Assembly: GCA_000955875.1 (NCBI GenBank) | Contig: JYOE01000014.1 | Span: 261,802 to 325,801 of the forward strand | From: Terrabacter sp. 28 | GTDB taxonomy: Bacteria; Actinomycetota; Actinomycetes; Actinomycetales; Dermatophilaceae | Direction: 5' to 3' | DNA: 64,000 nt | Part shown: one piece after another, positions 33,828 to 41,963 of the stretch | Position numbering within the stretch: the first letter of the stretch is position 1 | Layout of the letters: each line of letters starts with the position of its first letter | Notes under the pieces: generated by a model | What the model was told of the DNA's origin: nothing | Database searches by the model: none | The model's input: the letters and a program-made list of their open reading frames with translations, nothing else | Translations under genes and position numbers: made by a program

Positions 33828-35153
33828 ATGACGTTCGCCCCACGCCTCACCGGCTCGTCGCGGGCCCGCCGCACCGTCCTCGCGATCGCCGCACTCTCCG
33901 GAGCCCTCGTCGTGACGGCGTGCTCGCCGTCCTCTTCGGGTGGCTCCGGCTCGACGGGGGCCGGCGGTGACGGCAAGACCACCCTCACCGTGTGGTCCTG
34001 GCGCGTCGAGGACGAGGCGGCGTACAACAAGATCTTCGACGCGTACGAGAAGTCGCACCCGAACGTCGACGTCCAGTTCAAGGCGTTCAAGGCGACCGAG
34101 TACAACAAGATCCTCGCGACCGGTCTCGCCGGGGCGAACGGTCCCGACGTGCCGCAGGTGCGCTCGTACGGCCAGCTGCAGGGCACCGTCGCGAGCAAGT
34201 CGCTGCTGCCCCTCGACGGCAAGGTCGACCTGTCCGGCTGGGACGAGAACGTCGTCGCCAGCGCCAAGGGCAAGGAGGACGGCAAGACGTACTCCGTGCC
34301 GCTCGCCCGTCAGACCGTCCAGATGTTCTACAACCAGGGACTCTTCGACAAGTCCGGCCTCAAGGCCCCCACCACGTGGGACGAGTTCGTCGCCGCCAAC
34401 GACAAGCTGATGGCCGCCGGCGTCACCCCGATCGCCGTCGGCGCCAAGGACGACTGGACCCTGCCGATCGTCCACGAGGTGCTGGCGGGCCCCCGCTTCG
34501 GCGGCAAGGCCTTCCAGGACGAGGTGCAGTCGGGCAGGAAGAGCTTCACCGACCCCGACTGGGTGGGCTCGGTCAAGGTCGTCGGCGACCTCGCGAAGTA
34601 CATGCCGAAGAACGTCACCGGCGTCGCCCAGACCGACGCGCAGACGCTGTTCTCCGCCGAGAAGGCCGCCATGATCCCCGGCGGCAGCTTCGACCTCGCC
34701 GTCTTCCAGAAGGCCAACCCCGCGATGAAGATCGGCATCTTCCAGGTGCCGCCGGCCCCCGGCTCGCCGAGCGGTTCCGGGGCGACCACGGCAGGATGGG
34801 CCGATGGCAACTTCGCCGTCTCCGCCAAGTCGAAGCACCCGAAGGAGGCCACCGAGCTCGTCACGTGGATGACCTCCAAGGAGTTCGGCCAGATGGTCAG
34901 CGACGACATCAAGCAGCTCTCCGCGGTGCCGGGCGTCGACCCGACCGACCCGCTGCTCAAGCAGATGAGCGACAACTACGCGAAGTCCGGCTCGCCCTAC
35001 CTGCTGCTCACCGACTTCCGCTACGGCGCCCCCTCCGGCACCGAGCTGCTCGGCAAGGGCATCCAGGAGATGCTGCTCGGCTCCAAGGACGCGGCCACGG
35101 TGAGCAAGGAGCTCGACACCGGCGTCAAGACCTGGTTCAAGCCCAGCGCGTGA
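33828..35153 (+). CDS. ABC transporter sugar-binding lipoprotein
   Basis: Extracellular solute-binding protein (family 1, CUT1 type) of 441 aa. The signal peptide ends in a lipobox VVTAC with the lipidated Cys at residue 32, followed by a Ser/Gly linker. The mature domain opens LTVWSWRVEDEAAYNKIF, and aromatic residues at sugar-facing positions are frequent. ATG at 33828 was preferred over 33822 because GGAG lies seven bases upstream. Context between murQ and a kinase suggests it binds MurNAc, GlcNAc or their disaccharide; ligand specificity cannot be read from sequence. Confidence 0.88.
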   Translation: MTFAPRLTGSSRARRTVLAIAALSGALVVTACSPSSSGGSGSTGAGGDGKTTLTVWSWRVEDEAAYNKIFDAYEKSHPNVDVQFKAFKATEYNKILATGLAGANGPDVPQVRSYGQLQGTVASKSLLPLDGKVDLSGWDENVVASAKGKEDGKTYSVPLARQTVQMFYNQGLFDKSGLKAPTTWDEFVAANDKLMAAGVTPIAVGAKDDWTLPIVHEVLAGPRFGGKAFQDEVQSGRKSFTDPDWVGSVKVVGDLAKYMPKNVTGVAQTDAQTLFSAEKAAMIPGGSFDLAVFQKANPAMKIGIFQVPPAPGSPSGSGATTAGWADGNFAVSAKSKHPKEATELVTWMTSKEFGQMVSDDIKQLSAVPGVDPTDPLLKQMSDNYAKSGSPYLLLTDFRYGAPSGTELLGKGIQEMLLGSKDAATVSKELDTGVKTWFKPSA

Positions 35154-35175
35154 CGCTCGACCCGAAAGGCACGGC

Positions 35176-36087
35176 ATGAGGCACGGCATGAGGCGGCGTA
35201 CGGGCCTGCTCTTCGTCGCCCCGGCACTCGCGCTCTTCGCGGTGTTCGTGCTCTACCCGATGGTGACGGCGTTCTCGTACGCCTTCTTCCACTGGCAGGG
35301 CACGACCCGCGGGGAGTTCGCCGGGGTCGCGAACTTCACGACCCTCTTCACACGGGCCCCGTTCACGACCGACCTGCCACAAGCGCTGCTGCACAACGTG
35401 CTGTTCTTCGTCGGCACGATGCTCATCCAGAACACCATCGGGCTCACGATCGCCTACCTGCTCCACAGCCGGCCGCGCAGCCGGCGGGTGCTGCAGACCC
35501 TGTACGCGATGCCCTACCTGGTGAGCCCGATCGTCATCGGCTACCTCTGGACCCTGCTGCTCTCGCCGACGTTCGGTCCGGTCAACACGCTGCTGACGAA
35601 GATCGGCCTCGAGTCGTGGGCGCTGCCGTGGCTCGGCGACCCGAAGACGGCCCTCTGGGTCGTCATCCTCGTCAGCGTGTGGCAGTGGATCGGCTTCCCG
35701 GTGCTGCTCTACGGCGCAGCGCTCGGTGGCGTGCCCGAGGAGCTCACCGAGGCCGCCCGCGTCGACGGCGCGAGCAACCGACAGGCCTTCTTCCGCATCA
35801 CGCTGCCGCTGCTGGTCCCCGCCATCGGCACCGTGTCGGTGCTGACGTTCATCTTCGCGATGGAGGCGTTCGCCCTGCCGTACGCGTTCGGCGGGTCGAC
35901 CGGAAACCCTGCGGGCGCAACCGACTTCGTCTCGCTGCTCTTCTACCGCACGGCCTTCGACTCAGGTGCGACCGACGCCATCGGCAGCTCGTCGGCCCTC
36001 GCGACGCTGCTCTTCCTCATCATCTTCGGCGGGGCCTACGCGGCCACGGCCGTGCTGCGCCGTCACGAGCGGAGGATCACCGCATGA
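35176..36087 (+). CDS. ABC transporter permease (CUT1, MalF-like)
   Basis: Inner-membrane permease of 303 aa with six membrane segments. The EAA loop EELTEAARVDGASNRQAFFR (about 190-209), which docks the ATPase, is clear. A second in-frame ATG at 35188 is an alternative start. It overlaps the next permease by four bases. The operon has no ATPase gene, as is usual for actinobacterial sugar importers that share the MsiK ATPase encoded elsewhere. Confidence 0.9.
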   Translation: MRHGMRRRTGLLFVAPALALFAVFVLYPMVTAFSYAFFHWQGTTRGEFAGVANFTTLFTRAPFTTDLPQALLHNVLFFVGTMLIQNTIGLTIAYLLHSRPRSRRVLQTLYAMPYLVSPIVIGYLWTLLLSPTFGPVNTLLTKIGLESWALPWLGDPKTALWVVILVSVWQWIGFPVLLYGAALGGVPEELTEAARVDGASNRQAFFRITLPLLVPAIGTVSVLTFIFAMEAFALPYAFGGSTGNPAGATDFVSLLFYRTAFDSGATDAIGSSSALATLLFLIIFGGAYAATAVLRRHERRITA

Positions 36088-36992
36088 CCACCGCCGTCGT
36101 CACGACAGAGGAGCCGCAGCAGCAGACCCGCACCTCCCCCACGCCGCGCAGCCGGCGCCGCCCGCCACGCGCGAACGCCCCCGTGGGCGGCGCGGGCGCC
36201 GGGGTGCTCCTGTGGGGGTATGCCGCCCTGGCGCTCGTGCCGCTGCTGGTCATGGTGAGCAACAGCGTCCGCACGAACGCCGACCTCATCACGAACCCGC
36301 TCGGCCTGCCGAGCCCGCCGACGACCGCGAGCTACGTCGAGGCGTGGACGACGGGCAGCTTCGCGACGTACTTCGGCAACTCCCTGGCCGTCACGGTCGG
36401 TGCGGTGGCCATCTCGACGGTGGTGGCGACGATGGCCGCCTACGCGCTGGCGCGCGGCCGGTCGCGGTTCTTCCGCTGGCTCGAGTCGCTCTTCCTCTCG
36501 GGCCTGATGCTGCCGATCCACCTCGCGATCCTGCCGATCTTCTACCTCTTCGACGGCCTCGGCCTCGTCGACTCCCGGTTCGGCCTCATGCTCATGTATG
36601 CCGCGTCGGGCATCCCGTTCTCGATCTTCGTGCTCACGACGTTCTTCCGGCAGCTGCCCGAGGAGCTCGAGGAGGCGGCGGCGCTCGACGGCGCGACGAG
36701 CTGGCAGACGTTCTGGCGCATCATGGTGCCGCTCGTGCGCCCCGCCCTCGCGACCGTCGCGGTCTTCCGCTTCGTGCCGATCTGGAACGACTTCCTCTTC
36801 CCGCTCGTGCTGCTGCGCCGCGAGGAGAAGTACACCCTGCCCGTCGGCCTCACGACCTTCTTCGGCGAGAACGCGACGAACTACTCGGCGGTCTTCGCCG
36901 GGCTCGTGATCACCACGGTGCCACTCATCGTGCTGTTCCTCGTCGCGACGAAGCAGATCGTCGCCGGGTTGACGGCCGGCATGGCGAAGTGA
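36084..36992 (+). CDS. ABC transporter permease (CUT1, MalG-like)
   Basis: Second permease, 302 aa, six membrane segments after a ~40-residue Arg/Pro-rich cytoplasmic N-terminus. EAA loop: EELEEAAALDGATSWQTFWR (about 193-212). The ATG overlaps the stop of the preceding permease (ATGA). Its substrate is presumed to be the cell-wall sugar handled by the binding protein of the same operon. Confidence 0.9.
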   Translation: MTTAVVTTEEPQQQTRTSPTPRSRRRPPRANAPVGGAGAGVLLWGYAALALVPLLVMVSNSVRTNADLITNPLGLPSPPTTASYVEAWTTGSFATYFGNSLAVTVGAVAISTVVATMAAYALARGRSRFFRWLESLFLSGLMLPIHLAILPIFYLFDGLGLVDSRFGLMLMYAASGIPFSIFVLTTFFRQLPEELEEAAALDGATSWQTFWRIMVPLVRPALATVAVFRFVPIWNDFLFPLVLLRREEKYTLPVGLTTFFGENATNYSAVFAGLVITTVPLIVLFLVATKQIVAGLTAGMAK

Positions 36993-36995
36993 TCG

Positions 36996-37015
36996 GCTCG
37001 CTCGCGTGAGCGAGC
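36996..37015 (+). promoter_or_regulatory. Hairpin enclosing the start codon of the sugar kinase
   Basis: Perfect 8-bp stem GCTCGCTC/GAGCGAGC with loop GCGT; the GTG start lies at the loop-stem border. It sits four bases after the permease stop, so ribosomes finishing the permease would melt it. This suggests strict translational coupling. Confidence 0.55.
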
Positions 37016-37953
37016 GCACGGTGGTCGCCGTCGACGTCGGCGGCTCCGGCCTTCGCCTGACCACGTATGCCGCCGAGCGGGGCCCCGTGCGCACCGCAGC
37101 CGGTGCCCGGGTCGGGTCGCGCGGGATCGACCTGGCGTCCCTCGTCGCCGATGCTCGCGCCCTGCTCGAGGCCGAAGGGAAGGCCACCGGCGCAAGGCGG
37201 CCCGAGACCCCCGAGGTCGTCGTGTGGTCGATGCGCGGGCTGCTCTTCCTCGCCGACCGTGTCGAGGTGCTGCGCACGGTCGCTGCCGGGCTGGGCGCGC
37301 GCCGCACCGTCGTTGTCAGCGACGCCGTCGCCAACCTCGTGGGCGCGACCGGCCGCATCGGCCCCGGGGCCGTCGTCGCCGCCGGTACCGGGGCGGTCGC
37401 CTTCGGCACCGACTTCACCGGCCAGTGGCGGCGGGTCGACGGCTGGGGCCACGTCCTCGGCGACGCGGGCTCGGCCGCCGTGCTCGGCATGGAGGGGCTA
37501 CGCGCCGCCCTCCGGGCCCACGACGGCCTGCCCGACGGGTCGACCGCCCTCCTCGATGCGGCGACGGCGCTGCTGGGTCAGCCAGAGACCTGGCCGCATC
37601 AGGTCATGACGACACCCGACGCCCCGGAGCGTCTCGCAGCCGTGGCCCCGATCGTCACGGCCGCCGCCCTCGACGACCCCGTCGCCCGGGACCTGTGCGC
37701 CAGAACGGGATCCGCGCTCGCCCAAGCCCTGCTCCGCGCCGCCGAGGGCCTCGCCCAGCCGGTGGTGACGGCGACGGGTGGCCTGCTGTCGGCGACGCCG
37801 GTCGCGCATGCGCTGGACGAGGCCCTCACCCGCGCGGGAGCCACCCGCTCCCCGGCGCTCGGCGGCGCGCTCGACGGCGCCCTGCTGCTCGCCCGGCACC
37901 TGCTCGAGACGGGCAGCGTCCCCGAGCACCCGGCATACCTGCTCGTCCGCTGA
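37006..37953 (+). CDS. BadF/BadG-type N-acetylhexosamine kinase (MurK/NagK-like)
   Basis: ASKHA-fold kinase of 315 aa. The phosphate-1 loop VVAVDVGGSGLRLTTY (about 6-21), a catalytic Asp in VVVSDAVANLVGA, the phosphate-2 loop VVAAGTGAVAFG and GWGHVLGDAGSAA are visible. Relatives include MurK of Clostridium, which phosphorylates MurNAc and GlcNAc at the 6 position. In this locus it would produce the MurNAc-6-phosphate used by MurQ, replacing the PTS phosphorylation used in E. coli and Bacillus. GTG start inside a hairpin. GlcNAc-only specificity is also possible. Confidence 0.85.
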   Translation: MSERTVVAVDVGGSGLRLTTYAAERGPVRTAAGARVGSRGIDLASLVADARALLEAEGKATGARRPETPEVVVWSMRGLLFLADRVEVLRTVAAGLGARRTVVVSDAVANLVGATGRIGPGAVVAAGTGAVAFGTDFTGQWRRVDGWGHVLGDAGSAAVLGMEGLRAALRAHDGLPDGSTALLDAATALLGQPETWPHQVMTTPDAPERLAAVAPIVTAAALDDPVARDLCARTGSALAQALLRAAEGLAQPVVTATGGLLSATPVAHALDEALTRAGATRSPALGGALDGALLLARHLLETGSVPEHPAYLLVR

Positions 37954-38037
37954 GCGGGCTCGGTCGGGTATGTCCCTGATCGGTCCCAGCAGCCCCGTCT
38001 ACGCTCGGGACACCGCAACGAGCCGACTGGAGCCCGC

Positions 38038-39807
38038 ATGTCCGAGCACGACGCCCACCGCCCCGGACTCGGGTCCATGCCGCACGAGACGGGCACCGCC
38101 TTCCGTGTGTGGGCACCGCACGCCGACGCCGTCGCGGTCACCGGCAGCTTCACCGACTGGTCCGGCGACGGGCACGCGATGGTCTTCGAGGAGAACGGGC
38201 ACTGGTATGCCGACGTCGACGGCGTGCGCCCCGGCGACGAGTACCAGTTCGTCATCACCAACGGCGAGCAGCGCCTCATGCGCATCGACCCCCGCGCCCG
38301 GGTCGTCACGAACTCGTCGGGCAACGCCGTCGTCTACGACCGCGACGCCTTCGACTGGGGCGGCGACACGTTCGGCTGCCCGCCGCACGACGAGCTCGTC
38401 ATCTACGAGACCCACATCGGCTCCTACGTCGCGAGCGAGGGCGACGCCGGCGACCTGACCGGGCTGTCGGGCAAGCTCGAGTACCTGCACCAGCTCGGCG
38501 TCAACGCGGTCGAGCTCATGCCCGTCGCGGAGTTCGCCGGCGACTACTCGTGGGGCTACAACCCGTCGAACCCGTTCGCCGTCGAGAGCGGCTACGGCGG
38601 CGCCGACGCGCTCAAGTCGTTCGTCAAGGAGGCCCACAGCCACGGGATCGCCGTCATCCTCGACGTCGTCGTCAACCACTACGGCCCGAGCGACCTCGCC
38701 CTGTGGCAGTTCGACGGCTGGAGCAAGGACGGCAAGGGCGGGATCTACTTCTACAACGACGAGCGCTCGGCCACGCCGTGGGGCGACACGCGGCCCGACT
38801 ACGGCCGCGAGGAGGTCCGCGCCTTCCTCCACGACAACGCCCTCATGTGGCTCGAGGAGTTCCACCTCGACGGGCTGCGCTTCGACGCGACGCTCTACGT
38901 CCGCACGATCGACGGCGTCGGCACCGGCGACCTCCCGGAGGGCTGGGACGTCCTGCGATCCATCACGAGCACCATCCACGAGCGGCACCCCGACAAGATC
39001 CTCATCGCCGAGGACCTCCAGGGCGATCCGGCCATCACGTCCGTCGACGACGGCGGCGCCGGCTTCCACGCACAGTGGGATGCCGGCTTCGTGCACCCCG
39101 TGCGGCGCATGCTCACGGCCGTCGACGATGCCGACCGGTCGATGACCGAGCTCGTCGATGCGGTGCGCGGCACCGACGAGCCCTTCCGGCGGATCGTCTA
39201 CACCGAGAGCCACGACGAGGTCGCCAACGGCAAGCTGCGCGTGCCCCACGAGATCGACGGCGACGACCCCAGCGGCTGGGCCGCCCAGAAACGGGCGACG
39301 CTCGGGCTGGCCATCGCACTGACGTCGCCCGGCATCCCGATGCTCTTCCAGGGCCAGGAGTTCCTCGAGGACGAGTGGTTCCGCGACGACGTGCCGCTCG
39401 ACTGGGAACGCGCCGAGCAGTTCCGCGACATCGTCCGGCTCGGGCGCGACCTCATCCACCTGCGTCGCGACGTCGACGGCGTCTCACGCGGCCTGCGCGG
39501 CGACGGCTTCGAGGTGCTCCACCTCGACGACGAGGCCAAGACGGTCGCCTGGGAGCGCCGGTCGGGCGACGACGTTGCCGTCGTCGTCGTCAACGCGAGC
39601 GCCGAGCCCCGCGACATCACGACGGGTATGCCGTCCGCCGGGCCATGGGCGGTGCGCTTCAACTCCGACGCGGCCACCTACAGCGCACTCTTCGCAGGCC
39701 ACGAGACACATGACGTCGATGCGGTGGACGAGCCTCTCGACGACCGACCGGCGCGCGGCACCGTCTCGGTGGGCGCGTACACCCTGGTCGTCCTGACCCC
39801 CGCCTGA
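38038..39807 (+). CDS. GH13 alpha-amylase family enzyme with N-terminal CBM48
   Basis: 589-aa enzyme. CBM48-like N-terminal domain (FRVWAPHADAVAVTGSFTDW, about 22-41), then a GH13 barrel with the conserved regions VILDVVVNHYG (region I), DGLRFDATLYVR (nucleophile Asp, about 285), LIAEDLQG (acid/base Glu, about 324) and TESHDEV (third acid, about 388). The overall type resembles branching enzyme or maltooligosyltrehalose trehalohydrolase, but it is shorter than GlgB and lies with no treY/treZ or glg genes. Product specificity is open. Gene stands alone after the salvage locus. Confidence 0.85.
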   Translation: MSEHDAHRPGLGSMPHETGTAFRVWAPHADAVAVTGSFTDWSGDGHAMVFEENGHWYADVDGVRPGDEYQFVITNGEQRLMRIDPRARVVTNSSGNAVVYDRDAFDWGGDTFGCPPHDELVIYETHIGSYVASEGDAGDLTGLSGKLEYLHQLGVNAVELMPVAEFAGDYSWGYNPSNPFAVESGYGGADALKSFVKEAHSHGIAVILDVVVNHYGPSDLALWQFDGWSKDGKGGIYFYNDERSATPWGDTRPDYGREEVRAFLHDNALMWLEEFHLDGLRFDATLYVRTIDGVGTGDLPEGWDVLRSITSTIHERHPDKILIAEDLQGDPAITSVDDGGAGFHAQWDAGFVHPVRRMLTAVDDADRSMTELVDAVRGTDEPFRRIVYTESHDEVANGKLRVPHEIDGDDPSGWAAQKRATLGLAIALTSPGIPMLFQGQEFLEDEWFRDDVPLDWERAEQFRDIVRLGRDLIHLRRDVDGVSRGLRGDGFEVLHLDDEAKTVAWERRSGDDVAVVVVNASAEPRDITTGMPSAGPWAVRFNSDAATYSALFAGHETHDVDAVDEPLDDRPARGTVSVGAYTLVVLTPA

Positions 39808-39815
39808 CCGACTGC

Positions 39816-39848
39816 CGGCCCCCGCGGACCACCACCGGCGGGGAGGGC
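39816..39848. terminator. Possible terminator between convergent GH13 and acidic-protein genes
   Basis: GGCCCCCGC and GCGGGGAGGGCC can pair with one bulge around a short loop. Position between convergent genes fits; the stem is imperfect. Confidence 0.4.
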
Positions 39849-39906
39849 CCCCTGGGTGTACCGGCACGGGTCTGCCACCGGCCGCCGGCACCGCTGAGGA
39901 GCAGCC

Positions 39907-40389
39907 TCAGCCGTCGGAGCCGGACTCGCCCCGGTCGTCGGCGTCCTGGGGGTCCTGCTGCCCCGGCAGGTCCTCGGCGTCCGCCTTGTCCTCGGCCTCC
40001 GCCTTGTGCTCGGCGTCCGCCTTGTCCTCGGTGTCCGGCTTGTCGGCCGCCTCCTGGTGCTCGGGCTGACCCGCGACCTCGGCCTGGTCGTCCGCGTCCT
40101 GCGTGCCCGGCTGGTCCTGCTGGTCCTCGACCTCACCCGGCTCGTCGGGCCCGTCGGTGGTGGTGGGCGAGCCCGAAGACGCAGTCTCCGAGGGGGATGG
40201 CTCGCCTGCCTCGGCCGTCTCGGCCCCGGGTCCTCCGGGGCCGCTCGACGTGTCCGAGGCGCCCACCACCGACGGCGGTGAGGACGGCTGGCCCGGCGAC
40301 GCCACTGCGACGCCGATGCCGGCGGCACCTGCCGCAACCGCTGCGCCCAGAACGAATGCAGCGCTACGATTCACTGGCTTGAGACTCAC
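39907..40389 (-). CDS. Secreted acidic low-complexity protein with hexapeptide repeats
   Basis: 160-aa protein with a signal peptide (hydrophobic residues 10-30, cleavage near VAVASPG) and a mature part dominated by Asp, Glu, Ser, Pro and Gln. Residues ~117-140 contain four tandem copies of a DKADAE-like hexapeptide. No known domain; predicted disordered. It is divergent from a ShbA/SigD-like sigma factor gene with 180 bases between them, so it may share that regulation. Function unknown. Confidence 0.6.
   Translation of the reverse strand: MSLKPVNRSAAFVLGAAVAAGAAGIGVAVASPGQPSSPPSVVGASDTSSGPGGPGAETAEAGEPSPSETASSGSPTTTDGPDEPGEVEDQQDQPGTQDADDQAEVAGQPEHQEAADKPDTEDKADAEHKAEAEDKADAEDLPGQQDPQDADDRGESGSDG
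39970..40041. repeat. 18-bp tandem repeat, four copies
   Basis: Units at 39970-39987, 39988-40005, 40006-40023 and 40024-40041 of GTCCTCGGCGTCCGCCTT with a few substitutions; on the minus strand each encodes a hexapeptide close to DKADAE or DKPDTE. Confidence 0.9.
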
Positions 40390-40459
40390 GGGGAGGGCCC
40401 CTTCCGATGGATGCCGGCCTGCCGCACCTACGGCAGTTGATTGCCCCGCACCGAGGCAC

Positions 40460-40475
40460 CGTTACACCGGTAACG
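40460..40475. promoter_or_regulatory. Inverted repeat CGTTAC-ACCG-GTAACG between acidic-protein and sigma-factor genes
   Basis: Perfect 6-bp arms with a four-base spacer in the divergent intergenic region; a plausible operator or element of either promoter. Regulator unknown. Confidence 0.4.
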
Positions 40476-40569
40476 CGGGGGACTCCCACGGCGATTCACC
40501 CGTGATGGACGAAGCGCGGCTTCGCATGTCGTTGGCCGGGCCCGGGCGGGCGACGCCGAGGCGATCGAG

Positions 40570-41052
40570 TTGCTGCTGAAGGAGTTTCGCCCGCGTATTC
40601 CCAGGTACTGCGTGACCCGGCTGGTTCGGGAGGAGGTGGCGGACGACGTGACGCAGGAGTCGTGCCTGGCGCTGGCGGCCGCCCTGCCCCGCTACGAGGA
40701 CAGGGGCGTTCCCTTCAGCAGCTTCGTCTTCGGCATCGCGGCCAACAAGGTGGCGATGGCCCGACGCACGCTGGCGAGGTCGCACGAGGTCCTGAGGGTC
40801 GTGCCGGACGCGGAGTCGGACGATCCGACGCCGGAGGAGCGTGCCGTGAGCAGTGACGGACTGCGTCGGCTGCTCGAGCCGCTGTCGACCCTGCCTGAGC
40901 GGCAACGCGAGATCCTGCTGCTGCGCGTCGTCGACCAGCTGTCTGCCGACGAGGTCGCGGCGCTCCTCGGCATGACCTCGGGTGCCGTTCGAGTGGCCCA
41001 GCACCGGGCCCTGCGCGCCCTGCGTCGCACCATGGGGGTGACCGGCGCATGA
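40570..41052 (+). CDS. ECF sigma factor, ShbA/SigD-like (N-terminus displaced by apparent frameshift)
   Basis: RNA polymerase sigma factor with region 2 EEVADDVTQESCLALAAALPR and FSSFVFGIAANKVAMARR, and region 4 LSTLPERQREILLLRVVDQLSADEVAALLG, typical of the ShbA (Streptomyces) and SigD (mycobacteria) group. The 160-residue open frame begins at a TTG and lacks the first ~20 residues. The missing part is encoded upstream from an ATG at 40505 in another frame (MDEARLRMSLAG), and the in-frame codons before 40570 read RARAGDAEAIE without any start codon. One missing G near 40538-40540 would join both parts into a normal N-terminus. So this is a sequencing error, a real frameshift, or a -1 recoding site. 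The anti-sigma-like gene overlaps the stop by four bases. Confidence 0.8.
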   Translation: MLLKEFRPRIPRYCVTRLVREEVADDVTQESCLALAAALPRYEDRGVPFSSFVFGIAANKVAMARRTLARSHEVLRVVPDAESDDPTPEERAVSSDGLRRLLEPLSTLPERQREILLLRVVDQLSADEVAALLGMTSGAVRVAQHRALRALRRTMGVTGA

Positions 41053-41789
41053 CACCCCGCCGCCGCACCTCGCGAGCCATCCGCTCCGACGACGCGCTCG
41101 TCGAGTCGCTGGCCCGCCGTGAGGAACCACCGGTCGGCGGCACCGACCGCGCCGCACGCCTCCTGGCCGACATCGCCGTGGCCGCCGACGCGGCCACCCC
41201 CGGGCTGGTGCCGTCCGCCGATCTCGCTCGATCGACCTCCGGCGTACGCGCGTCCTCCGGCGCCGACCCGCAGCGGGGCGAGCGCTCGTCGCTCGGCTGG
41301 GCCGTGGCGGCTGCGGCGGCCGCCGTCCTCGCCGTCGGGCTCGGCACGATCGCCCCGCGGTCCACCCCGGGTCCCGTCTCCCCCGTCAGCACGGTCGACG
41401 TCACGTCGCAGTCGCTCGTCCGCGCGCGCACCCTCATCGGTGAGGCGGAGGACATCCTGGCTCCCGCGGGCGCGCTCCTGACGCCGACCGCCCGCGACCG
41501 CGCCCGGGAGCTGCTCGTCCGGGCCAGGGCCGAGCTCGCGCGGGCCCGGAAGGGGCAGCAGGGTCTGTCCGAGGAGAGTGGCGCGGTCGAGGAGGCACTC
41601 GTGCGCGCCGAGACCGACCTCACCGAATCGGAGCGCGGCCTCGAACCCGAGACCAGCGGCCCGGGGCCCACCCCCACGGTGGACGAGGAGCAGCACACCG
41701 AGACCGACGAGGAGCCCTCTGCCGGTGACGGTTCCGAGGAGAGCACCGAGCACACATCGGGCAACGACGAGTCCTCGCGCGACGACTGA
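41049..41789 (+). CDS. Single-pass membrane protein, RsdA-like anti-sigma factor
   Basis: 246-aa protein. The N-terminal cytoplasmic part has DDALVESLARREEPP, like the sigma-binding helix of RsdA, the anti-sigma factor of SigD. One transmembrane helix spans about residues 83-103 (WAVAAAAAAVLAVGLGTIA). The outer part has a helical Ala/Arg/Glu-rich segment (about 120-185) and an acidic, Glu/Thr/Ser-rich tail. It overlaps the sigma gene by four bases (ATGA), the standard sigma/anti-sigma layout. Sequence similarity beyond the N-terminal motif is weak, so the function rests mainly on position. Confidence 0.7.
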   Translation: MTPRRRTSRAIRSDDALVESLARREEPPVGGTDRAARLLADIAVAADAATPGLVPSADLARSTSGVRASSGADPQRGERSSLGWAVAAAAAAVLAVGLGTIAPRSTPGPVSPVSTVDVTSQSLVRARTLIGEAEDILAPAGALLTPTARDRARELLVRARAELARARKGQQGLSEESGAVEEALVRAETDLTESERGLEPETSGPGPTPTVDEEQHTETDEEPSAGDGSEESTEHTSGNDESSRDD

Positions 41790-41912
41790 ATGCCGTGCCG
41801 GCAGACGTTGGCGCACCGTTGGCGCCCGACCCCATCCGGGATCGTGGCGGCACCGAAGACCGGTCGACGGCTGCCACCGCACTGAGGGGTCCGGTGGCAG
41901 CCGGTCATGCAG

Positions 41913-41948
41913 GAAGGGCCCGCCCGACAGCCGTCGGACGGGCCCTTC
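41913..41948. terminator. Bidirectional terminator between anti-sigma-like gene and D-amino-acid dehydrogenase
   Basis: 16-position stem with one mismatch (arms 41913-41928 and 41933-41948) and a four-base loop, starting GAAGGGCCCG and ending CGGGCCCTTC, between convergent genes. Confidence 0.8.
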
Positions 41949-41963
41949 TGCAGCGGTTCGAGG

